Part shown: in pieces, positions 28,390 to 36,778 of the stretch | Numbering within the stretch: position 1 is the first letter of the stretch | Layout of the letters: every line of letters starts with the position of its first letter | Assembly (NCBI RefSeq): GCF_029873635.1 | Contig: NC_080423.1 | Location: forward strand, 96,250,953 to 96,314,952 | DNA: 64,000 bases | Source of the DNA: Malania oleifera | Taxonomy: Eukaryota; Streptophyta; Magnoliopsida; Santalales; Ximeniaceae | Reading direction: 5' to 3' | Program-made: the position numbers and the translations under genes | The notes under the pieces: generated by a model | Databases searched by the model: none | What the model saw: the letters and a program-made list of their open reading frames with translations, nothing else | What the model was told of the DNA's origin: nothing

Positions 28390-29185
28390 TAATTATAAAT
28401 TCTCTAAGAAAAATAGTAGTATTATTGAAGACACGTTAATTAATTTAAATATGTTATTTATGTTTGTAGAAACACGTACCCATATTAATGATTTATAATT
28501 AATTGTCAAATGCATTAATAATTTAAATTTTTTTTTTATATATAAATATAATAATAATATCTGAGATTTAATTATTTTCACTATTGTTATTTTCACTAAA
28601 TATATAAGAAATAACCCATTAAACCCTACCGAATTTAGAAGTGCTACACATACAAATAGATATGAACAAACGGTCTATTATGAAATCTGAATTTACCCAA
28701 AATTTCTTTGCATGTATAAGTTGGATATGAATATGTATTTTTTTTTTACATCACATATTCAGTTATCAACAGAACATTCAAGCTTAATTTAGGAAAATAT
28801 ATTTTAGCAAAATCTTTAATTTTAATTTTGTATTAGTATATAAGGAATTAAATATCATTTAAATATTACTTATTATATTTAAATTCAATATATATATAAT
28901 CCCTTAGCATGTGCAAGTTAAATATGTATATCTATTTTTTTTCCCATTACATATTCAATTTCCATCAAGTATCCAAGTTTAATTTAGGAGTACAAATTTT
29001 GATGAAACCTTTAATTTTGTATAAATTTATAAAAGTTAATACAACTTAAAATTTTCTATATAAAAAAAAAAATATACATATATATTTTTTTAATGAAAGC
29101 AATATAAAAATTTACTAATTTCTTTCAAATAACTAACCAATGTCAAATCATCAATTGGCAAAACATGCCCAACATATATTTGATC

Positions 29186-29231
<46 letters not shown>

Positions 29232-29278
29232 AATGTTAATGGAATATATATATAAAAGGGGTACTCTTGTAGTTATAA

Positions 29279-29446
29279 AAAAAAAAAAAAAAAAGGGGCC
29301 TCATGGGTGGAAATCATTGGCTATAGCTCACTTACCCCCGAAGCAAGGTCAGGGCATGAGACCACTTGGGCGTAGTGGGGACTCGAACCCGCGATCACAT
29401 GGATGCACGGCCGGTTCCTTACCACTAGGCCACCCACCCAAGTGGT
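29279..29446 (-). mobile_element. tRNA-derived SINE in W, copy 1
   Basis: On the minus strand it starts CACTTGGGTGGGTGGCCTAG and has an A-box-like GGCCTAGTGGT and a B box GGTTCGAGTCC (complement of 29379-29389), the two halves of an RNA polymerase III promoter. It ends in a T-rich tail (A run on the plus strand at 29279-29294). No clear target duplication was found. The tRNA-like part does not fold into a convincing tRNA, so it is a SINE rather than a tRNA gene. Confidence 0.75.
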
Positions 29447-29536
29447 GATCTAAGGATGAAATTAATTATAGTTAAAGCATTAACAAAGATGTAAAAACAT
29501 AAAAATAACCTAGAGTTTGCAAATTTTGCAATACGT

Positions 29537-29898
29537 GTCACTCACTCAATTTCCGTGACACATGTCGCTATCCCTTGATTTGTGCAAAACGCGTTGCTCA
29601 ATATCTGTGACACGCGTCGCTTTCTCTCGATTCTTGTGACACACGTCGTTCTCCCTCGATTTGTGCAAAACGCGTTAATCGATATCTGTGACACGCGTCA
29701 CCCCCTCTCGGTTCTCACGACACACATCGTTATCCCTCGATTTGTGCAAAATGCGTTGATTGATATCCATGACACGTGTCGCCCTCTCTTGATTCTCGTG
29801 ACACATATCGTTCTCTCTCGATTTGTGCAAAATGCGTTGCTCGATATCCGTGACACACGTCGCTCTCTCTCGATTTCCACAACACGCGGTCATCCCCT
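29537..29898 (+). repeat. 81-bp tandem repeat array upstream of WOX, copy 1
   Basis: Four full units start at 29577, 29658, 29739 and 29820, exactly 81 bp apart, with partial units on the left. Each has GATTTGTGCAAAACGCGTT, then TGACACGCGTC or TGACACGTGTC, then GTGACACACGTCG. Thus each unit carries several ACGCGT/ACGTGT palindromes that resemble CAMTA (CGCGTT) and G-box (CACGTG) sites. The array ends at the TATA box of the WOX frame. Since 81 is a multiple of three, it stays open in frames on both strands; I take it as promoter, not protein. Confidence 0.85.
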
Positions 29899-29908
29899 TA
29901 TAAAAAGG
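29898..29908 (+). promoter_or_regulatory. TATA box of WOX copy 1
   Basis: TTATAAAAAGG, 117 bp before the WOX ATG and immediately after the 81-bp array. It suggests that WOX has its own promoter, independent of the LTR promoter at 26413. Confidence 0.65.
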
Positions 29909-30024
29909 GTACGCCCTCCTCGAACTCTAAGCATCACAGTTTTCTATCATCTTGAACAATCACATTTCGGTTTGTAGTGATTAGCTCTTCCCAACTTGTC
30001 TCTTAGTTGTCTCATTACTCGAAA

Positions 30025-30717
30025 ATGTTGCCAAATCACCCAACTCCCGAAGTTGCTGAGAGCAGCACTAGATCGTCGATTCAAAGATGGAAACCCGGTA
30101 AGGCACAGCTGGAGATTCTAGAGGAGGTCTTCCACAACAGTCAAGGGGAACTCCCTTCAGTGGAGCAGACTATCTTGCTTGCAGCACAACTTCGACGGTA
30201 TGGTCCAATCGAGCCGAAAAATATACGCTTTTGGTTTGAGAACCGTAAGCGTAGGCGGGGATCAGTTGGAGAAGCCACTATTTCAACTACTGCCCCAACA
30301 ATTCTCCATATCACTTCCTCCGCCACTACCGACCCAAGCAGTGCCCCTGCCATTCTTCCAACCCTCTTCCCTATCGAGAATATTCCGACTGTGAAACTTA
30401 CAACTAATATCTCACCAATGAGCCATATCCCTTACAATGGCAATATCGCAGTCACCACACTAAGGGTTTCGGATAATGCTGGCTTACTTCACCATTTCAA
30501 GGAAACCCGATTCGCAATGAGACTCATATATGGGCCACCAATAACTCGGGAAGAGAGCAGCTCTTCCTCCTTCGCCGAACAAATGGGCGTCCTCTCCCTT
30601 TTTCCAACCCAAGCCGGCGACATTATAAGAGGTCAACTCTGCCAAGAAAGAACCCAAGCGGTTAGCAGTGACACCGCTAGTACTGCGATAGATGTTGACA
30701 TTGATCTAAGGCTCTAA
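30025..30717 (+). CDS. WUSCHEL-related homeobox (WOX) protein, copy 1, carried by retrotransposon W
   Basis: WOX proteins are plant transcription factors that control stem cells and early patterning in the nucleus. The 230-residue frame has a WOX-type homeodomain at about 17-79: RW at 21-22, LEILEEVF in helix 1, the extended loops of this family, YGPIEPKN, and recognition helix RFWFENRKRRR (68-78). VLSLFP (189-194) resembles the WUS box and the C-terminal DIDLRL (225-230) an EAR repression motif. Together these point to the WUS clade. Position 50 of the homeodomain, normally Gln (WFQN), is Glu (WFEN). There are no introns, unlike host WUS-clade genes, which fits capture through RNA. The ATG at 30025 is the first in frame; an upstream TTG at 30007 was rejected. 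It occupies the place of gag-pol between the PBS and PPT of W. The intact frame suggests selection or recent capture. Confidence 0.85.
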   Translation: MLPNHPTPEVAESSTRSSIQRWKPGKAQLEILEEVFHNSQGELPSVEQTILLAAQLRRYGPIEPKNIRFWFENRKRRRGSVGEATISTTAPTILHITSSATTDPSSAPAILPTLFPIENIPTVKLTTNISPMSHIPYNGNIAVTTLRVSDNAGLLHHFKETRFAMRLIYGPPITREESSSSSFAEQMGVLSLFPTQAGDIIRGQLCQERTQAVSSDTASTAIDVDIDLRL

Positions 30718-31012
30718 AGGCCAGATCTCGTATATTTTTATTTATTTATAGGACATGTATAATATATATACATATATATAATTATCCTTTTCCACATCTT
30801 CTGAATTTCTTTTCCATTTCAACCACTATTAGACCGACGATTCACACTTCAATTCCCAAAATAAAATACATCGTCAAATTGACCCTCAATCTATTCTAAG
30901 ACTTAATTAAATCATTAATCAATTTACTCTTTCTAATAGTGCAAACCAATTATACAGTACTCATTTTAAATTAGCAAATTTCGAGGACGAAATTTTTATA
31001 AGGAGGAGAGAT
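30718..31012 (+). other. 3' flank of WOX copy 1 and polypurine tract of W
   Basis: AT-rich 3' region, then the conserved Tekay-like block TTTCGAGGACGAAATTTTTA (30980-30999) and the polypurine tract AAGGAGGAGAGA just before LTR 2. Confidence 0.7.
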
Positions 31013-33864
31013 TGTGATGACCCAAAAAAATATATATATATGATTAAAGTACAATAATAATAAAATAATAAAAATAGTCATTAAGTTAATATCAATACAG
31101 AAGTGTTTTTCTGTAGGATCCTTGATTCCATGTTTGATGCCTAAGAAAGACCTTGTCTTAGCGAGTGCTCAGAGACCATTGCGGCTCAGTCGCTCCCTGG
31201 AGGTCGGCCTGGTCAAAATGGAATTTCATAGGATAAACAGGATAGATACTGTTTGTATACGTAAATAAGTATATATACATAAAATAGTGTTTTGACAGAC
31301 ATAATTTGTAGAAATACATAATAAGATGATAATAATATAGGTATCATATGTGGGGCCCACAAGATTATGTGGGGTCCACATGAGTCCCGGAGCCACAAGA
31401 CACTGTTTATATACGTAAATGAGTACATAAAACAATGTTTTAACTGATATAATTTGAAGAAATATATGATAAAATAATAATAATATAGGTATCCTATGCG
31501 GGGCCCACAAGACTGTGTGGGGCCCACATGAGTCCCGAAACCGTATGAAGGTTTTCACAAGTCTCAAAACTATGCAGGATGCATAAAATCGTATAAGAGT
31601 TATTGGAATTACGTACGATCCATTTGGGTCTCAAAATTGTGTGGGGCCCACAAGACTACATAGGGCCCACAAGACCATGTGGGGCCCACATGAGTTTTTA
31701 AAATTTAAATTTAATTCTTGTTCAAAAATAAAATAAAATAAAATAAATACTAAATATAGTTTAAAATTAATAACAATGATAATAATAATGATTAAGAAAA
31801 ATAATAAAATAATAAAATAATTAGTTAGGTAATGGATTAATTAATAAGGTAAGTAATTAATTAAAAATTTATTTAGTGAGAATGGTGGCAAACACTCCCA
31901 AATGGCCTCCACTCAAGTTTAAAATTAATAACAATGATAATAATAATGATAATAATGATTAAGAAAATAATAAAATAATAAAATAATTAGTTAGGTAATG
32001 GATTAATTAATTAGGTAAGTAATTAATTAAAAATTTATTTAGTGGGAATGGTGGCAAGCACTCCCAAATAGCCTCCACTCAACCCATACCTTGCCCATCC
32101 CTTGCCCATTCTTTAATTTTTAAAATTATAATTTCACCCATCTCCCCACACTTTTATAAATTCTATTTCTTCCCCAAAATTTTCCTATAAATAGGGAGCT
32201 CTCAACCTTCATTTTTCACAACAATTTTCCAAGGAAGAGAAGGATTAGTGAGTGAAAGAATTTGTGGTGGAGAGAGAATTTTTGAATAAATTCTTAATCA
32301 CCCACTTTTTCTGATCTCATTTCTTAAAGATAATTATTGTGTTCGTAGCACACGGTAAAAGAAGAAGGTAAGTAAATTTGATTATGTTAGTATTTTTATT
32401 CAAAATTTATACCCGAGTTTATTTGTAAGTAAATTTTGATTATGTTAGTTTCTTTTTTATTTAAAATTCATACCCGAGTTTATTTTGTAAGTAAATTTGA
32501 TTATGTTAGTATTTTTATTCAAAATTTATACCCGAGTTTATTTGTAAGTAAATTTTGATTATGTTAGTTTCTTTTTATTTTAAATTCATACCCGAGTTTA
32601 TTTTGTACGTAAATTTTAATTATCTTACTTAGTTCCACAAAATTTCCATGAGTTTATTTTTACGCATATTTAATTATACCAGTTCTATCTTTAATATACT
32701 TGCATCTATTTTTGGGTTAAGAAATGTTCCAATCCCCTCGGGTAAATTTTCAGCATTTCTTTCTATTCAAAAATAAAATTATATATATTTTTAACACAAA
32801 AATTGTGTGGCATGAGTTTATTTCTACGTTACATTTTTTTTATGTAAATATGAGTAAAGATGAGATTTTCACGATATTATTTTAAATTGCATAAATTATA
32901 ATAAGATGATTTTCAAACCCCTTATGGCAACGAAAGTTCAAAGTTACAGATGCTCGGTACCGCAGCTTAAAGTTTATACGGATCAGAGTGCACCCACACT
33001 GTTTACAGAGTGGTTATTTATGTTAGTGGATTTCTCCTGAGTGCACACCTGGTTTAAGTCCAGGACTTAATAAGGAAAATCTCACTTAAAGTTTACGTAC
33101 GTTGATTTAGTTTGGTCGGCCAGCCAGCTAAGTCCAGTCTTCGGACCGCACAACCCAGTCATGGGGGTAAACATGACTTACGGCAAAAAGGCCTAAGGGT
33201 GGTTTTTATACTATATGTTTATACATATTTAATTACGTATACAAGTTACTGATGATTTGAAGGAAAAGTATAAGTTTACGTGAAAAGGATCATTCTGGTG
33301 CTTAAATGACGATCTAAGGAAAACGTATAAGGAAAAATATATGTATGTTTATCATTAAATGTTTTTACAGTTTTAAAGTTAAAAGTTTAATTTAACAGTT
33401 ATAATATATGATTATAAAAATTTACTGTTGAAATTGATGACAAAAGTTTTATGCAGAAATTTTTAAATTTATATTTATTCTAAAAGCAGTCTTGAAGTTA
33501 TATTATTAAATATTGTTTTACGAAATTCTTTAAAAGCTCATTTTAGCCACACACTAATAATAATCTTATTTACTTACTGAGCGTCGTCTCACCCCAATCA
33601 TATTTTATTTCAGATAACTCTGAAGGACATGTCGGAAATCAGGCTTAACAAGCATGCGGGTGGGGATTAGAAAAAATAAAGATTTATTAGAAATATAGTA
33701 TGATTTCAGATATTTACGTTTGTGTAATTTTCTTCTTTTGAAATAAGTGATTGTAACATGAATAATTAGCGCTCTGGTTTAAATAAAATTGAGTTTATTT
33801 GCTTCCGCTGTAAATCAGTAGTAAAAAGTTAATATCCCAGGCCCCTCGGGGTCGGGGTGTTACA
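31013..33864 (+). mobile_element. Element W: middle LTR (2852 bp)
   Basis: Almost identical to LTR 1. At four sites checked it agrees with LTR 3 against LTR 1: G at 31220, GGTAAGTAAA in place of GGTAAATAAA, five rather than four A before TTTACTG, and ATCCCAGG in place of ATCGCAGG. Private changes include one lost A near 31965 and AAAAATATATG near 33337. TATA box at 32185-32194. Confidence 0.95.
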
Positions 33865-34096
33865 TTTGGTATCAGAGCAATAGGTTATAGGTTCTGTAGA
33901 CTTTAAAGAAATAATTTTACCAGAGCATAGGATATAGGTTCTGCATAATCTAATATATAAATTTTATCAGAGCATAGGTATAAAATATGATTTGGGTAGG
34001 ATTGGGTAGTTTAGAATATTTATTTTAGTTTGTTATATTATTATACGTTAATAATAGATTTATGATTTTAAGATAACATTTGATCATTATTTAAGA

Positions 34097-34162
34097 ATGG
34101 ATCCTAAAGATAGTAGCATTGGAGGAAATGAGATTTACGTGAAGGCTCCCAATGACAGGTAA
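34097..34162 (+). pseudogene. Vestigial gag start in W, copy 2
   Basis: Same 21-codon remnant as in copy 1, with AGC in place of AGT for one serine. Confidence 0.55.
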
Positions 34163-34958
34163 TAATTATAAATTCTCTAAGAAAAATAGTAGTATTATTG
34201 AAGACACGTTAATTAATTTAAATATGTTATTTATGTTTGTAGAAACACGTACCCATATTAATGATTTATAATTAATTGTCAAATGCATTAATAATTTAAA
34301 TTTTTTTTTTATATATAAATATAATAATAATATCTGAGATTTAATTATTTTCACTATTGTTATTTTCACTAAATATATAAGAAATAACCCATTAAACCCT
34401 ACCGAATTTAGAAGTGCTACACATACAAATAGATATGAACAAACGGTCTATTATGAAATCTGAATTTACCCAAAATTTCTTTGCATGTATAAGTTGGATA
34501 TGAATATGTATTTTTTTTTTACATCACATATTCAGTTATCAACAGAACATTCAAGCTTAATTTAGGAAAATATATTTTAGCAAAATCTTTAATTTTAATT
34601 TTGTATTAGTATATAAGGAATTAAATATCATTTAAATATTACTTATTATATTTAAATTCAATATATATATAATCCCTTAGCATGTGCAAGTTAAATATGT
34701 ATATCTATTTTTTTTCCCATTACATATTCAATTTCCATCAAGTATCCAAGTTTAATTTAGGAGTACAAATTTTGATGAAACCTTTAATTTTGTATAAATT
34801 TATAAAAGTTAATACAACTTAAAATTTTCTATATAAAAAAAAAAATATACATATATATTTTTTTAATGAAAGCAATATAAAAATTTACTAATTTCTTTCA
34901 AATAACTAACCAATGTCAAATCATCAATTGGCAAAACATGCCCAACATATATTTGATC

Positions 34959-35004
<46 letters not shown>

Positions 35005-35049
35005 AATGTTAATGGAATATATATATAAAAGGGGTACTCTTGTAGTTAT

Positions 35050-35210
35050 AAAAAAAAAAAGGGGCCTCATGGGTGGAAATCATCGGCTATAGCTCACTTA
35101 CCCCCGAAGCAAGGTCAGGGCATGAGACCACTTGGGCGTAGTGGGGACTCGAACCCGCGATCACATGGATGCACGGCCGGTTCCTTACCACTAGGCCACC
35201 CACCCAAGTG
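35050..35210 (-). mobile_element. tRNA-derived SINE in W, copy 2
   Basis: Same insertion as in copy 1, at the same place in the internal region. It differs by a shorter A run and CATCGG instead of CATTGG. The SINE therefore entered before W was duplicated. Confidence 0.75.
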
Positions 35211-35302
35211 GTGATCTAAGGATGAAATTAATTATAGTTAAAGCATTAACAAAGATGTAAAAACATAAAAATAACCTAGAGTTTGCAAATTTTGCAATAC
35301 GT

Positions 35303-35664
35303 GTCACTCACTCAATTTCCGTGACACATGTCGCTATCCCTTGATTTGTGCAAAACGCGTTGCTCAATATCTGTGACACGCGTCGCTTTCTCTCGATTCT
35401 TGTGACACACGTCGTTCTCCCTCGATTTGTGCAAAACGCGTTAATCGATATCTGTGACACGCGTCACCCCCTCTCGGTTCTCACGACACACATCGTTATC
35501 CCTCGATTTGTGCAAAATGCGTTGATTGATATCCATGACACGTGTCGCCCTCTCTTGATTCTCGTGACACATATCGTTCTCTCTCGATTTGTGCAAAATG
35601 CGTTGCTCGATATCCGTGACACACGTCGCTCTCTCTCGATTTCCACAACACGCGGTCATCCCCT
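35303..35664 (+). repeat. 81-bp tandem repeat array upstream of WOX, copy 2
   Basis: Same four full units as upstream of copy 1, with no difference noticed between the two arrays. It ends at the TATA box 35664-35674. Confidence 0.85.
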
Positions 35665-35674
35665 TATAAAAAGG
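35664..35674 (+). promoter_or_regulatory. TATA box of WOX copy 2
   Basis: TTATAAAAAGG in the same position as in copy 1. Confidence 0.65.
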
Positions 35675-35790
35675 GTACGCCCTCCTCGAACTCTAAGCAT
35701 CACAGTTTTCTATCATCTTGAACAATCACATTTCGGTTTGTAGTGATTAGCTCTTCCCAACTTGTCTCTTAGTTGTCTCATTACTCGAAA

Positions 35791-36483
35791 ATGTTGCCAA
35801 ATCACCCAACTCCCGAAGTTGCTGAGAGCAGCACTAGATCGTCGATTCAAAGATGGAAACCCGGTAAGGCACAGCTGGAGATTCTAGAGGAGGTCTTCCA
35901 CAACAGTCAAGGGGAACTCCCTTCAGTGGAGCAGACTATCTTGCTTGCAGCACAACTTCGACGGTATGGTCCAATCGAGCCGAAAAATATACGCTTTTGG
36001 TTTGAGAACCGTAAGCGTAGGCGGGGATCAGTTGGAGAAGCCACTATTTCAACTACTGCCCCAACAATTCTCCATATCACTTCCTCCGCCACTACCGACC
36101 CAAGCAGTGCCCCTGCCATTCTTCCAACCCTCTTCCCTATCGAGAATATTCCGACTGTGAAACTTACAACTAATATCTCACCAATGAGCCATATCCCTTA
36201 CAATGGCAATATCGCAGTCACCACACTAAGGGTTTCGGATAATGCTGGCTTACTTCACCATTTCAAGGAAACCCGATTCGCAATGAGACTCATATATGGG
36301 CCACCAATAACTCGGGAAGAGAGCAGCTCTTCCTCCTTCGCCGAACAAATGGGCGTCCTCTCCCTTTTTCCAACCCAAGCCGGCGACATTATAAGAGGTC
36401 AACTCTGCCAAGAAAGAACCCAAGCGGTTAGCAGTGACACCGCTAGTACTGCGATAGATGTTGACATTGATCTAAGGCTCTAA
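35791..36483 (+). CDS. WUSCHEL-related homeobox (WOX) protein, copy 2
   Basis: The predicted 230-residue protein is identical to copy 1, with the same homeodomain, WFEN recognition helix, VLSLFP box and DIDLRL end. Upstream and downstream sequence is also nearly identical, so both copies should behave alike. The pair sits 5766 bp apart as a direct repeat. The identity could reflect a very recent duplication or gene conversion. If either copy is transcribed the other probably is too, and short reads could not tell them apart. Confidence 0.85.
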   Translation: MLPNHPTPEVAESSTRSSIQRWKPGKAQLEILEEVFHNSQGELPSVEQTILLAAQLRRYGPIEPKNIRFWFENRKRRRGSVGEATISTTAPTILHITSSATTDPSSAPAILPTLFPIENIPTVKLTTNISPMSHIPYNGNIAVTTLRVSDNAGLLHHFKETRFAMRLIYGPPITREESSSSSFAEQMGVLSLFPTQAGDIIRGQLCQERTQAVSSDTASTAIDVDIDLRL

Positions 36484-36778
36484 AGGCCAGATCTCGTATA
36501 TTTTTATTTATTTATAGGACATGTATAATATATATACATATATATAATTATCCTTTTCCACATCTTCTGAATTTCTTTTCCATTTCAACCACTATTAGAC
36601 CGACGATTCACACTTCAATTCCCAAAATAAAATACATCGTCAAATTGACCCTCAATCTATTCTAAGACTTAATTAAATCATTAATCAATTTACTCTTTCT
36701 AATAGTGCAAACCAATTATACAGTACTCATTTTAAATTAGCAAATTTCGAGGACGAAATTTTTATAAGGAGGAGAGAT
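36484..36778 (+). other. 3' flank of WOX copy 2 and second polypurine tract
   Basis: Same layout as 30718-31012, ending AAGGAGGAGAGAT before LTR 3. Confidence 0.7.

Noticed and set aside
29360-29446. A tRNA gene on the minus strand
   Set aside because: A and B boxes are present but acceptor and anticodon stems do not pair convincingly, and an A/T tail follows; a tRNA-derived SINE fits better.
29582-29977. 131-codon frame with 27-residue repeats over the 81-bp array (also in copy 2 at 35348-35743)
   Set aside because: The unit length is a multiple of three, so frames stay open on both strands; the frame starts at TTG-like or non-canonical context and crosses the WOX TATA box. Promoter array is the simpler reading.
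30007-30024. TTG at 30007 as WOX start
   Set aside because: Plants rarely start at TTG, the first ATG (30025) is in frame, and the homeodomain lies fully downstream.
28324-30717. Possible splicing of the gag stub (CAG-GTAATA at 28388) to WOX through the acceptor CTTGTCTCTTAG at about 30006
   Set aside because: The joined frame would not match the WOX frame, so no fusion protein would result; splicing of the leader remains possible but is unsupported.
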